NCBI GenBank assembly: GCA_024451685.1
Contig: JAMXCW010000001.1
Span: 186,001 to 250,000 of the forward strand
Direction: 5' to 3'
DNA length: 64,000 nucleotides
Source: Candidatus Bathyanammoxibius amoris
GTDB lineage: Bacteria > Planctomycetota > Brocadiia > Brocadiales > Bathyanammoxibiaceae
Shown here one piece after another: positions 8,064-16,908 of the stretch. The notes beneath the pieces were generated by a model, which was not told where the DNA came from, did no database searches, and saw nothing but the letters and a program-made list of their open reading frames with translations. Positions within the stretch are counted from its first letter, which is position 1; each line of letters opens with the position of its first letter. A program made the translations under genes and the position numbers.

Positions 8064-10454
8064 CTATACCAGCTCCACGGGTGATTCGTTCCTGAATCTC
8101 TCTACCAGGGTCCTTACTCTAGACGCGTTCCAGTTGCTCAGTCTGCTTTCATAGTTGTCTGACCTCTCGACACCACGTATGTTGTACGCGTCGCAGTGGT
8201 CACACTGGTCTGAAATCCCGGGTGTGAGGCGATTGCACACGGTGCATATGGTGAATTCAGGGGATATAGTAACTTGTGCCGCCTGCGTGTTCTTGAAGGT
8301 CTTTTTCACCAGGTTCATGATGCTCGTGGCAGGGGGCCTTTCTTCTCCACAAAACGCGTGGATGATGGCGCCGGACTCTATCATGGTGTGGAATTTGCTC
8401 TGCAGGATTATCCTGGTCAGCATGTCAATCGGGGCGTCCGGTCTGAGATGGACGCTGTTCGTGTAGTAGTACTCGTCTCTCTCCATGTCGCCTTTTACAA
8501 GTTCCCTTGCCTGTGGGAATTTCTTCACGTCTACCTTTGCGAGTCTTCTGGACGCGCTTTCTGCGGGTGACTCCTCCAGTGAGAATTTCAGGCCGTGTTT
8601 CTTTCCCTCTTCTTTTACCTTCTTGTACATGGAGGCAATTATCCTCAGCCCCTGTCTCAGGGGTTCTTCGCCCTCGTGGAGTTCCTTGTCCATCATATAC
8701 TGCAGACACTCGTTGAGGCCGAGTATGCCGACGATGTAGGTGGATTTTTCGAGGTCTACATAGGGACGGCCGTCTTTGGCTATCCGCCCTATCTGCCAGA
8801 GTGGCATCTCCGGGCTTGACATGAGCTTGGCGATAAATGCCTTTTTCTGGAGATGTGCCTTGATGCACACTTGTATGGTGTTGTCTATCTCTTTGTAAAG
8901 TCTTTCCCAGTCGCCCTTTCCCGCCCTGTAAGCGGCCTGGGGGAGATTGACCGTGACGTTCTGGAAACCGCAGAAGCGCATGCTCTCCGGGTTGGTTATC
9001 ATGATGTTTTCTTCTATAGTAGTCCGGAGCCGGCAGCAGGCAGAGAGCGTTACCTCGTCTCTGTCGAACACGAAATACGGTACGCCGTTTTCGCTGGCTA
9101 TCTGACAGGCATACTCCAGTATCTCATACTGTTTAGGGTCATCCAGGGTGTCTTGGTTTATGTGGAGGTCGCATTTCGGGAATGCGAACATATGGCCGTG
9201 GCAGTCACCGGCTCGCCATACGTCCAGCATGGCCATGGTGAAGCGGCGGGCCGTTTCAGAGTAGTCGCCGTACGTTTTTCCCGTGTACTTCCCTTCCGAA
9301 CCTATGGCGGGTATGTCTTTCATGTAGTTTGGCACGCCTGTGTGGATGTTAAAGTCCAGGAACAGGGTCTGGCCTCCGCGTGAGAAGGCGCTCTGGGAGC
9401 AACTGAAGATGAGGTGCTGGGCCTCCTGAAGGAGTTCCTTCTGGCTCATGTCCTCCAGGTACGGGGCGTACATGATGTTTATGTAGCCTATGCCGAGGGC
9501 TCCCGCGTAGTATGCCTGCATGGAGGCCAGGAAGGTGTTCAGGTGGCCGGTGAGGGTGCGGGCGTGTTTTGCGGGGGCTGAGGAGGTGTCAAGGTTGTCG
9601 AGCTGGAGACCGTATTTCTTCAGGTACTCCAGCGAATGTGAGGAGCAGTAAACCCTTGTCGGATAACCCAGGTCGTGGATGTGTACCGCGCCGGAGAGGT
9701 GTTTCTCGGCCACGTCACTGGAGTATACCTCCTGGAGTGCGTACTGCTTCAGTGTGTTTTCGGCGATAGAGAGGTTTATCGCCTCCGGGTTATTGGTGGC
9801 GATGTTGCTGTTCTCGTTGACCTTTGAGAATATGAGCTGGTCCAGGTCGTACTTGGGCATACCGATCGTGGCCTGCTTCTTCAACTGGGTGTCGTAACCC
9901 CTCTCGAAGAGTTCGTTGTCTACGAGCTCTCTTAGCAGGGTGGTAGAGATGCGGTGTATACCTGAGGCAAAGACCCTTTTTTCGACCACATTGGCTATCT
10001 CTACCGCCTCGTCTATCAGGATGCCGGCCTCTTTCTCCAAGGCTAACGCTATCTTGCCCTTGTCCCACGGGGAGCTCTCGTCGTGGAGGTCTGTGTCTAC
10101 CATCAGGGCTGCGTCTGTCGTATCACGGCCCTTGGTCTTCTTTTTTCTGACCTTAAGTGCCTCTCTGTGGTGCGCCCTCTTGTCCCTGTAGCGGATATAG
10201 GCCTTTGCCGTCTTGGCATGGCCGGTTTTTATGAGTACGTCTTCTACCATATCCTGTATGTCTTCTATGCCCGGGAGGTCCCCGTTGGAGTTCTTTTTAA
10301 GTGAGAAGGCGACCACCTCGGCCAGCTCATCGGCCATCCTCCTGTCATCGCCGCCTACGGCGTACGCTGCCTTGAAGATGGCATCGGCTATCTTTTTTAC
10401 GTTAAACGGTACCAACCTGCCGTCGCGTTTTCTTACGGTCTCTATGGGGCTCAC
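8064..10454 (-). CDS. nrdD: Anaerobic (class III) ribonucleoside-triphosphate reductase, radical glycine position altered
   Basis: A 796-residue NrdD. It begins with an ATP-cone domain ('VRKRDGRLVPFNVKKIADAIFKA') and continues with the barrel domain of the archaeal/Thermotoga type ('YCSSHSLEYLKKYG', 'RGGQTLFLDFNI', 'TLSACCRLRT', 'MRFCGFQNVTVNLPQAAY'). The enzyme makes deoxyribonucleotides under anoxic conditions. The C-terminal zinc cysteines C737, C740, C751 and C754 are present. In this family the 13th residue after the last zinc cysteine is the radical glycine, in a motif like R-I-x-G-Y-x-S-R; here the matching stretch is R-S-D-N-Y-E-S-R with Asn767 (codon at 8154-8156). Flanking residues still align, so a frameshift is unlikely. 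The start is GTG behind AAAGGAAG. It heads the cluster ending in nrdG, with nrdR nearby. Confidence 0.88.
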   Translation of the reverse strand: MSPIETVRKRDGRLVPFNVKKIADAIFKAAYAVGGDDRRMADELAEVVAFSLKKNSNGDLPGIEDIQDMVEDVLIKTGHAKTAKAYIRYRDKRAHHREALKVRKKKTKGRDTTDAALMVDTDLHDESSPWDKGKIALALEKEAGILIDEAVEIANVVEKRVFASGIHRISTTLLRELVDNELFERGYDTQLKKQATIGMPKYDLDQLIFSKVNENSNIATNNPEAINLSIAENTLKQYALQEVYSSDVAEKHLSGAVHIHDLGYPTRVYCSSHSLEYLKKYGLQLDNLDTSSAPAKHARTLTGHLNTFLASMQAYYAGALGIGYINIMYAPYLEDMSQKELLQEAQHLIFSCSQSAFSRGGQTLFLDFNIHTGVPNYMKDIPAIGSEGKYTGKTYGDYSETARRFTMAMLDVWRAGDCHGHMFAFPKCDLHINQDTLDDPKQYEILEYACQIASENGVPYFVFDRDEVTLSACCRLRTTIEENIMITNPESMRFCGFQNVTVNLPQAAYRAGKGDWERLYKEIDNTIQVCIKAHLQKKAFIAKLMSSPEMPLWQIGRIAKDGRPYVDLEKSTYIVGILGLNECLQYMMDKELHEGEEPLRQGLRIIASMYKKVKEEGKKHGLKFSLEESPAESASRRLAKVDVKKFPQARELVKGDMERDEYYYTNSVHLRPDAPIDMLTRIILQSKFHTMIESGAIIHAFCGEERPPATSIMNLVKKTFKNTQAAQVTISPEFTICTVCNRLTPGISDQCDHCDAYNIRGVERSDNYESRLSNWNASRVRTLVERFRNESPVELV

Positions 10455-10474
10455 CAGTGTTCTTCCTTTCTCGT

Positions 10475-10858
10475 TTACTTGATTGGCAGTTCTACCCGCG
10501 TTTGTTCTCCGCCTGGCATACGGCCTGTATCACGTTCTTTGTGATGAGAAAAGCTGCAAATGGGACAGATTAAATGGCTACTACAGGGTACGCCCGGATG
10601 GAACACGTTATTAAGAGGCCCATACCGATGGTACCACTCACACTCCATCTCATAGGCCTCTTTGGGGGAGATGGCGTAGTCAAACCAGACGTACCTGTAG
10701 TAGCCGTTATTTTTATGTTTTAACAGGCGTTCTTTCAGATTGCTGTCAGACCTTCCGATGTAATCCGCATGGGTCCCGTCACGGGATAAGACGTACGTGC
10801 CGGGGAAATCCCTCGTTACAACGATGCCGACGTCGTTTAAGTTGTATATCCCATACAT
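10475..10858 (-). CDS. GIY-YIG domain protein
   Basis: A 127-residue protein with a GIY-YIG-type nuclease fold: 'GTYVLSRDG' and 'ADYIGRSD' supply the two GIY/YIG strands, followed by 'NLKERLLKHKNNG' and 'EAYEMECEWYHRYGPLNNVFHPG', which has the usual glutamate region and the N-x-x-x-P-G end. The C-terminus carries a CPIC pair near a further Cys and two His, so a small zinc site is possible. The start is the ATG behind AGGAG rather than the GTG nine bases upstream. It lies 20 bp before nrdD. Such domains occur in DNA repair (UvrC), restriction and homing enzymes; the role here is unknown, and the first motif is a variant of the canonical one. Confidence 0.65.
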   Translation of the reverse strand: MYGIYNLNDVGIVVTRDFPGTYVLSRDGTHADYIGRSDSNLKERLLKHKNNGYYRYVWFDYAISPKEAYEMECEWYHRYGPLNNVFHPGVPCSSHLICPICSFSHHKERDTGRMPGGEQTRVELPIK

Positions 10859-10993
10859 AACTGCCACTCCTGAACGAATGACTTAAATCCCTGACTAAAT
10901 ACGTAGCGCGCGGCCCTGCCAGTCCTATGCGCAGCTTCGGATGGCTTGCATCGCACGTACGATGCGAACCCGCACGCTGCAGCTCTTCCCTCC

Positions 10994-11017
10994 AAAACGC
11001 GGGAGCAAGCTCCCGCG
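10994..11017 (-). terminator. Terminator hairpin after nrdR
   Basis: On the minus strand CGCGGGAGC and GCTCCCGCG form a 9-bp perfect stem followed by TTTT, 13 bp after the nrdR stop codon. A second, imperfect hairpin (GCATCG...CGATGC) lies near 10950-10968. Confidence 0.7.
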
Positions 11018-11029
11018 CTGCATCCATAA

Positions 11030-11497
11030 CTATCTTTTCTTCTTTTCGCCTTTAATCAGGGGTTTTACCTCTTCCATGAAGTCGGCGATGTCTTTGAACT
11101 CCCGGTACACAGAGGCGAACCTTACGTACGCCACTTTGTCCAGGCTCTTGAGTTTTTGCATTATCTGCTCGCCGACGTACTTGGAGGGCACCTCACGGTC
11201 GAACCTGTTATACAGGTCGCGCTCTATGTCGGAGATGGTCGCCTCGATCGTGTCGGTGGATATGGGTCTCTTCTCACAGGCCTTTTCCAGCCCGGCGCGT
11301 ATCTTGCCCCTGTCAAACGCAACCCTGCGTCCGTCTTTCTTTATCACCTTTAGTGGAGTTTCCTCCATCCGCTCATAGGTGGTATAACGCCTCCCGCAAT
11401 TTAGACATTCTCTGCGACGCTTTATGTTGAGGCCGTCGGCCGAGGGCCTCGAGTTTATTACCTTGTCATTATCTTGTTTGCAATAAGGGCACTGCAT
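11030..11497 (-). CDS. nrdR: Transcriptional repressor NrdR
   Basis: A 155-residue NrdR. The zinc ribbon cysteines C3, C6, C31 and C34 bind DNA; the ATP-cone that follows ('LKVIKKDGRRVAFDRGKIRAGLEKA') senses ATP and dATP. NrdR represses ribonucleotide reductase genes when dATP is plentiful. Length and motifs are typical. The gene lies upstream of the GIY-YIG protein and nrdD on the same strand, separated from them by a hairpin terminator, so it is probably its own transcript with a long leader. A promoter and an inverted repeat about 270-330 bases upstream (11764-11825) may control it. Confidence 0.95.
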   Translation of the reverse strand: MQCPYCKQDNDKVINSRPSADGLNIKRRRECLNCGRRYTTYERMEETPLKVIKKDGRRVAFDRGKIRAGLEKACEKRPISTDTIEATISDIERDLYNRFDREVPSKYVGEQIMQKLKSLDKVAYVRFASVYREFKDIADFMEEVKPLIKGEKKKR

Positions 11498-11931
11498 TAG
11501 AGACTTTTAGAATTTACATTCTAGAGAGACCGTGAAGTGAGAAGCGACGCGCGCACAGACGAATGTATTCATCAGCCGTTAAGTTCTCCCTGGACACATT
11601 ACTCATCTTTAAAAAACTCCCGGCAAGACTGTTTCAAAGCAATGTTCCACTCACGGGACGGACGCCGCAAAGCTGCACCTTTTTCTTGCGTCCAGATGTG
11701 CGATCCCCAGCACTTGTCCCCCTAAAACTGCGTAACATAAACAAGCCCCCTGCATACCAAGTATACAACATTTAGTATTGCCAGATGTTGTACAGACTTT
11801 TACACTATGTCCCACATGTTGTCAAGGGAAATTCAGGTTTTTTTGGAAACTTTCTGCGTGGTTTTTGTTAGTGGGTTAGAGAGTGATACTTTAAGAGACG
11901 TACTGCAGTGGTGTCTCGGGGGTAAGGGGGG
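11498..11931. other. Intergenic region upstream of nrdR
   Basis: No gene is seen in this 434-bp gap apart from the promoter and inverted repeat listed at 11764-11825. The rest (11498-11760) would be a long 5' leader of nrdR; no clear hairpin or small ORF with a ribosome binding site was found in it. Confidence 0.4.
11764..11825 (-). promoter_or_regulatory. Candidate nrdR promoter with operator-like repeats
   Basis: Reading the minus strand, TTGACA (11820-11825) is followed after 17 bases by TAAAAG (11797-11802). Just downstream an 8-bp inverted repeat, TACAACAT (11785-11792) and ATGTTGTA (11764-11771), is centred 13 bases apart, at the place where transcription should start. A third ACAACAT overlaps the -35 box. 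The arrangement suggests a repressor site. It does not match the usual NrdR box closely, so the identity of the regulator is open. Confidence 0.45.
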
Positions 11932-12423
11932 TTATTGGTTGTCTTCTACGATTTCTACCTTGATGCCGGCCTCTTGGAGCATCTCCTTCGCCAGCCAGTC
12001 AGGGTAGTCTGAGAGCGCGACTATGCGCCTGACGCCGCAGTTTATGAGCATCTTTGCGCACAGGACGCACGGGTGGCTGGTTGTGTATAATGTTGCGCCC
12101 TCCATGGATATGCCGAGGTTGGCGGCCTGAAGCAGCGCGTTCATCTCTGCGTGGAGCCCCCGGCAGAGTTCCTGCCTCTCCCCGGAAGGTATACCGAGTT
12201 TGTCCCGGAGACATCCAATCTCTGTGCAGTGCACCAGCCCCTTTGGCGCGCCGTTGTAGCCGGTGGCGAGTATGTGTTTGTCGAGTACGAGTGTGGCCCC
12301 CACCTGGCGGCGGAGACAGGTAGACCTCTGGGCCACCTCGCTGGTGATCTTGAGGAAATATTCGTCCCAGCTCGGCCGGGTGTCTCTACTTGCCGATGCA
12401 GAATTGTGAGAAGATTTTTTCAA
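11932..12423 (-). CDS. Deoxycytidylate (dCMP) deaminase
   Basis: A 163-residue zinc-dependent deaminase that turns dCMP into dUMP for dTTP synthesis. The zinc and catalytic residues are visible as H91-A-E93 in 'LHAEMNALL' and C119/C122 in 'HPCVLCAK'. An extra Cys/His-containing loop ('[10 protein letters not shown]') is typical of ComEB-type dCMP deaminases. The only start in frame that keeps the domain is TTG at 12421-12423, with AGAGGA eight bases before it. This start lies inside the 3' end of mnmE (38-bp overlap), so translation is probably coupled. Its nearness to the ribonucleotide reductase genes fits a nucleotide-supply theme. Confidence 0.88.
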   Translation of the reverse strand: MKKSSHNSASASRDTRPSWDEYFLKITSEVAQRSTCLRRQVGATLVLDKHILATGYNGAPKGLVHCTEIGCLRDKLGIPSGERQELCRGLHAEMNALLQAANLGISMEGATLYTTSHPCVLCAKMLINCGVRRIVALSDYPDWLAKEMLQEAGIKVEIVEDNQ

Positions 12424-13834
12424 GTATGTCCTCTGTGGTTATTTTCCCCAACAATTCTCCCAGATGGTCTGAGGCCTCTCTGACGTCGAGGGCGACGAGC
12501 TCTGCCGGCGCGCCTTCTTTTACAGACCGGGATGCCTGTTCCAGGGATTCTATGCACTTTTCGACCAGTATCCTTTGGCGAGCGTTTAATACCGCCGGGG
12601 AGGCAGAGCAATCTATGCCCCCGCCGGTTATTTTCCCGGCCATCTTTTTCTTGAGTACGTCAATCCCGCTTCCTGTCACCGCAGAGGTACAGATTATAGT
12701 AAAATCTTGCCACGGCAGGGGCAGGTCTTCAACGGAAAATTTTGGTGGAAGGTCGGTCTTGTTTATGACAAGCAGGCAGTTGGCGCCGTTTGGACGCTGG
12801 TGAAGGGGGAGTTGTTGCGGGAACTCCGCGTAAGATTTCTCCAGCGGCCTGGAACCGTCAAGCACACAGACAAAGAGAGACGACGTGCCAATAGTCCTGG
12901 TAGTCATGTCTGTTGTAAGCGTTTCCAGCGCGGGTTTATTGTTTCCCGGTGTCTCTATCCGTCCCAGTCCCGCGGTGTCCAGCAGGCGGAAGGTGATGCC
13001 GTCAACGATCAGCTCGGCCTCCAAGGCGTCTCTGGTGGTGCCGCTCTTGTGGCTGGTAATGGCCCTGGGCCATCCGAGCAGCATGTTGAAGAGGCTTGAC
13101 TTGCCGGCGTTTGGGGGGCCGAAGAACACGGTCCGTACGCCGCCCCGGTGAAACTGGCCGTTATCCGGTCTGCGTATTTGCTCGAGCAGGATTTCCCTGA
13201 CGGCCTCAAGTTCGTCGGTGGTGTCTCGCGCCGATATCAGGTGAACGTCTATATCGTCTTGTTGGTCTGAAAAGTCGATGGAAGCCTCCAGTAGAGAGAG
13301 CTGGTTGGCGATGCGTTCGTGCGTTCTCCTCAACCCCTGCGAGAACGCTCCGCCGAGTTGAACGGCGGCCAGTTTGAGTTCGGCGTCTGTGCGGGAGCGT
13401 ATGATCTGCAGTACGGCCTCGGCCTGCACTATGTCTATGCGTCCGTTCATGAAGGCCCTCTTTGTAAATTCGCCCGGTTCTGCGAGCCGCAGTTCCCTCC
13501 CGGCGCTGTGGGCGTCTCGCAGGAGCTTTTCCGTCAGCATCTCTACCAGGGGTATGCTCCCGAAGGTGTGTATTTCTACCACGTCTTCTCTGGTATAGGA
13601 GCGAGGGGCCTTCATTATATATAGGACGGCCGGTGCGGCAGTCCGGTCTTCGAGTTCTATACGGCCCCTGAGTGAGTGGTACGTGCCAGGTGTGCCGGTG
13701 TGGAAGGGCTCTTCTTCCGCAAATATCTTCATTGCGCAGGAGAGGGCGTTGGGACCGCTCATTCTTATTATGGCCCGCGGGGAACTGCCCCAGGGTGTAG
13801 ATACTGCCAGGACGGTGTCGCTTAGTTCATCCAA
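12386..13834 (-). CDS. mnmE: tRNA modification GTPase MnmE
   Basis: A 482-residue GTPase that works with MnmG (44008-45846) to place the 5-(carboxymethyl)aminomethyl group on U34 of certain tRNAs. The N-terminal folate-binding domain begins '[22 protein letters not shown]'. The G domain carries the P-loop GPPNAGKSS, the 'DTAGLG' switch and 'NKTD'. The protein ends in the diagnostic FCIGK with its catalytic cysteine. The start is TTG, with AAAGG upstream. The 3' end overlaps the dCMP deaminase gene. mnmE is not next to mnmG here. Confidence 0.95.
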   Translation of the reverse strand: MDELSDTVLAVSTPWGSSPRAIIRMSGPNALSCAMKIFAEEEPFHTGTPGTYHSLRGRIELEDRTAAPAVLYIMKAPRSYTREDVVEIHTFGSIPLVEMLTEKLLRDAHSAGRELRLAEPGEFTKRAFMNGRIDIVQAEAVLQIIRSRTDAELKLAAVQLGGAFSQGLRRTHERIANQLSLLEASIDFSDQQDDIDVHLISARDTTDELEAVREILLEQIRRPDNGQFHRGGVRTVFFGPPNAGKSSLFNMLLGWPRAITSHKSGTTRDALEAELIVDGITFRLLDTAGLGRIETPGNNKPALETLTTDMTTRTIGTSSLFVCVLDGSRPLEKSYAEFPQQLPLHQRPNGANCLLVINKTDLPPKFSVEDLPLPWQDFTIICTSAVTGSGIDVLKKKMAGKITGGGIDCSASPAVLNARQRILVEKCIESLEQASRSVKEGAPAELVALDVREASDHLGELLGKITTEDILEKIFSQFCIGK

Positions 13835-13869
13835 AATATCTTGAGACCTTTACAAGACCATGCTCAGTT

Positions 13870-13949
13870 GTCATTCTGAGGGCTTGCCCAATCCGCCTGG
13901 GGCGTAGCGAGTCCGCCTCGGGCGTTAAGTGAAACGACCGAAGAATCTC
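13870..13949. repeat. Short dispersed repeat remnant (TCATTCTGAG...GAAGAATCTC type)
   Basis: The gap between yidC and mnmE holds GTCATTCTGAG at one end and GAAGAATCTC at the other, with an internal direct repeat of TCCGCCT(G/C)GGGCGT. This is the usual look of the non-coding 'cattctgag...gaagaatctc' repeats found in many bacterial genomes. A shorter relative lies near 45925-45961. Confidence 0.5.
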
Positions 13950-14018
13950 TGGAATACTGGAATCTTCGCTTTGTTCAGATGGCATAAAGTGCTTGCGGGT
14001 TTTTGAGGGGTTCTCATT

Positions 14019-15740
14019 TTACTTTGCGTTTGCCACCATCCTTCGTATGAGTAGCTGTTCTCCGATGCTGAGGACGGTGCTGGTTGTCCAGTAAAGTAGA
14101 AGCCCTGCGGGCATATTATACAGGATAAAGGCGAACATCAAGGGCATGTACTTCATGAGTTTTTGTTGCTGTTGTGCCTTCGGGTCGGGGTTTGTGGGCA
14201 TCAGCCTCATCTGCACTATGCTTGCCGCGGCCATTATTATGGGCAGCGCGTTTATATGGTTGCCCAGGAATGGCAGGGGTGACGTCAGCGTGTACAGCAT
14301 GTCGGGTCTGGCGAGGTCGTGTATCCAGAAGGCAAACGGTGCCTGTCTCATCTCGAACGATAGCTGAAGAGTGCGGAAGAGGGCGTAGAATATGGGGAGC
14401 TGGAGTACTATGGGCAGGCAGCCACTCATGGGACTTACCCCGTGCTTCTGGAACAGCGCCATCTGCTCCTGACCCATCTTTTGTTTGTTGCTCTTGTATT
14501 TTGCCTGAAGCTCTTTGAGTTGAGGCTGCAGCTTCTGCATCTTAATCATTGACATCTGGCTCTTTCTTGTGAGCGGGAACAAGAGGGCTTTGACAAGAAC
14601 AGTCATTATTATTATGCCCACGCCGTAGTTGGGCACAATGTTGTAGAATGTATTAAGGATGTAGAGCAGGCCCTTGCTCAGGGGGGTGAACACGCCGAAG
14701 TTCAGGAGTGAGACAAGACCATATTCTTTTAAAATTTCTTCCTTCTTCGGGCCTACGAAGAGGTAGTATTCATCTTTCTCTATGCCCCCGGGCGGCAGAG
14801 AGAAGCGGCCCGTGTCTATACTAACGGTGATGTTTCCACTGCTTTTGGCTTTTCTCCCTGGGGTATATGTGGAATTTACCGAATATATTATGTCGTCAGT
14901 CGTGGATTTCAGGACACAGGCAAAGTACTTGTTGACTGCACCGGCCCAGGCTATGCCGTGGGATTCGTTTGTCTCAGGTGATTTTTTCAGTTTGCCCATG
15001 GTCTTCTGTATGAGCTTGGTTTTCGTGCCCAACAATACGCCCACAACAGAGGCCATATCGTAATCCGGTACTCCTTCCGGGCATATCTGACTGGCGGAAA
15101 CGAGAGAATATTCCAGCGGTATCTCTTTATCGGTGGTAGTGTTTTCTATCAAAATTTGTACGTTGACGAGATATCTCGACCTCTTGTGCAGGGAGATGTT
15201 TTTAGTAAGCGTGATTCCGTTTTCCAGCGTGGTCTGGAAGCTTATTTGCTCCGGGGTGGCCTCTTTTACCCGGTAGAGGCGGTTCGAGAGGTCGTACGTG
15301 CCCTGTATCGAGGCTATTGTCATGGTGCGTGGAAATGTGTTTGATGAGAGAATCAGGCGCAAGTCCTTTCCCGCGTAATCCTTGTATTTTTTCAGCGTCA
15401 CGTTCGTTAGTGATGCGCCCCTGTTGGACCAGACTGTTTTAAGGTCGTCGTTTTCGAGCACTATATTATCCACAGGCTCTATCCCCGTTTGGGGCAGTGC
15501 CTGGAGAGCGCTTTCCCTCGTCTGCTCTACCGGGCGCGGCGTGAACTTCTCCGTCTCGCGTTCTGGGGCCCTGGCCGCCTTGCGGCTCGGGGCTCTGGCC
15601 GCCTTGTGGCTCGGGGCCTTGGTCGTCTTTGGCCCGTGATGTCTCTTGTCGGGCGGGAACATCCAGGGCAAGAAAAACATGTAGTACGCGAGTATCATCG
15701 CCGAGCCAAGGAGAAGTGCAAGAAGAGTTTGTCTATCCAT
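14019..15740 (-). CDS. yidC: Membrane protein insertase YidC
   Basis: A 573-residue YidC of the Gram-negative type: an N-terminal membrane segment ('LLALLLGSAMILAYYMFFLPW'), a large periplasmic beta-domain, then the conserved insertase region with 'LLYILNTFYNIVPNYGVGIIIMTVLVKALLFPLT', 'GCLPIVLQLPIFYALFR' and 'MPLMFAFILYNMPAGLLLYW'. It inserts proteins into the inner membrane with or without SecYEG. A short region after the first membrane segment repeats the K-A-A-R-A-P pattern and is probably a flexible linker. The usual neighbours rnpA and rpmH are absent. Confidence 0.95.
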   Translation of the reverse strand: MDRQTLLALLLGSAMILAYYMFFLPWMFPPDKRHHGPKTTKAPSHKAARAPSRKAARAPERETEKFTPRPVEQTRESALQALPQTGIEPVDNIVLENDDLKTVWSNRGASLTNVTLKKYKDYAGKDLRLILSSNTFPRTMTIASIQGTYDLSNRLYRVKEATPEQISFQTTLENGITLTKNISLHKRSRYLVNVQILIENTTTDKEIPLEYSLVSASQICPEGVPDYDMASVVGVLLGTKTKLIQKTMGKLKKSPETNESHGIAWAGAVNKYFACVLKSTTDDIIYSVNSTYTPGRKAKSSGNITVSIDTGRFSLPPGGIEKDEYYLFVGPKKEEILKEYGLVSLLNFGVFTPLSKGLLYILNTFYNIVPNYGVGIIIMTVLVKALLFPLTRKSQMSMIKMQKLQPQLKELQAKYKSNKQKMGQEQMALFQKHGVSPMSGCLPIVLQLPIFYALFRTLQLSFEMRQAPFAFWIHDLARPDMLYTLTSPLPFLGNHINALPIIMAAASIVQMRLMPTNPDPKAQQQQKLMKYMPLMFAFILYNMPAGLLLYWTTSTVLSIGEQLLIRRMVANAK

Positions 15741-15958
15741 TTTCTATTTTAGACTCCCAGGTACAGCAAGCAATATGGTTGTTGGCAGAGTGCAAGCAGG
15801 GGTCCCAGGTTGTTCGTTTTCCAATTGAAAATGTTAACGTACTTATACTGTCAGGTTTTCTCCGGTCTGGTCAAAGCCGTAATTATACATCCTGCGGCGT
15901 TCTGAAACAAGGGAAGACTGCGCTACCGGGATGATGTGGCGGGTGGAGAATGGCACTG

Positions 15959-16144
15959 TTACCGGGTCTTTTCCTTTTGACCTTCTTCCGGTGGCTCCGC
16001 CTCTTCCACCAACATTACAGGGATGTCGTCCTTAATCGGGTAGCGTCTGCCGCACTTCGTGCAGACCAGCTTTTCTTGCTCCAGCCGTACGTCTGTCTTG
16101 CAAACGGGACAGGCGAGGATTTCCAGTAGTTCCTTATCAATCAC
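15959..16144 (-). CDS. Trm112-like zinc ribbon protein
   Basis: A 61-residue Trm112/YcaR-family protein. Four cysteines (C12, C15, C28, C31) in 'ACPVCK' and 'VCTKCGRRYPI', followed by 'DDIPVMLVEEA', give the family pattern. Eukaryotic and archaeal members activate methyltransferases; the bacterial role is less clear. The start is GTG, overlapping the scpA stop codon by four bases, so translation is coupled. It closes the M50 protease-scpA-trm112 operon. Confidence 0.85.
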   Translation of the reverse strand: MIDKELLEILACPVCKTDVRLEQEKLVCTKCGRRYPIKDDIPVMLVEEAEPPEEGQKEKTR

Positions 16145-16908
16145 GCCTTTAGCTCCATGTACAGTTCGTGATCCGGCGCGGCAAAACGTTGTCCTCTGGT
16201 TATATGTATGTCGGATGCGTCGTGCGTCTGCTGGACGCGTATCTTCATCAGGCGCATCAGTTCCAATATGGCCAGAAAGGCTCCGATGACCTCAAGCCGG
16301 TCTTTAATTCGGGGGAACAGGTCCAGGAAACCGAACGATTCCACGACGCCGAGCCTTTCGAGGATTACCCCCATGAACTCCTCTATCGGGGTCTCCTCGA
16401 TGGTAATGGTGGTTGGGACGTCCTGCAGGGTCTCCCTCATAAGTCGTTTGAAGAAGCCCAGCAGTTCCCACGGGCCCATATCCTCCAGGTTCAGGTGCTC
16501 TCCTTCTTCCTCGGGGGCGGGGCCGATTCTCGTCTTGTGCGCCCTCGCCGTCTTCATTGCCCTGGCCTCTCTCATGCCATCGAGGGCAGACGCCGCCTCC
16601 TTGAATTTCTTGTATTCCAGCAACTGCCTTACCAGTTCCCATCTCGGGTCATCCTCTTTCTCTTCAGTGGTTTGGGGGAGAAGTATCTGGGACTTTATTT
16701 GCATCAGGGTCGCGGCCATGACCATGAAATCTCCCACTACTGCGGGCTCGAGCGCCTTCAACAGCTCCATATGGGCCATGTACTGGTCTGTTACCTTGGC
16801 TATGGGGATGTCGTATATGTCCACCTCCTCCCTCTTTATAAGATACAGGAGCAGGTCTATGGGGCCGTTGTAGTTGTCAAGTTCTACCTTATATTCGGTT
16901 GTGTTCAT
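16141..16908 (-). CDS. scpA: Segregation and condensation protein A
   Basis: A 255-residue kleisin that bridges the two heads of SMC (encoded at 2637-6272) with ScpB. The N-terminus 'YNGPIDLLLYLIKREEVDIYDIPIAKVTDQY' is diagnostic for ScpA, and the C-terminal winged helix ('FLAILELMRLMKIRVQQ') is present. The gene overlaps both neighbours by four bases: the M50 protease gene upstream and the Trm112-like gene downstream. No scpB is seen in the window. Confidence 0.93.
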   Translation of the reverse strand: MNTTEYKVELDNYNGPIDLLLYLIKREEVDIYDIPIAKVTDQYMAHMELLKALEPAVVGDFMVMAATLMQIKSQILLPQTTEEKEDDPRWELVRQLLEYKKFKEAASALDGMREARAMKTARAHKTRIGPAPEEEGEHLNLEDMGPWELLGFFKRLMRETLQDVPTTITIEETPIEEFMGVILERLGVVESFGFLDLFPRIKDRLEVIGAFLAILELMRLMKIRVQQTHDASDIHITRGQRFAAPDHELYMELKA

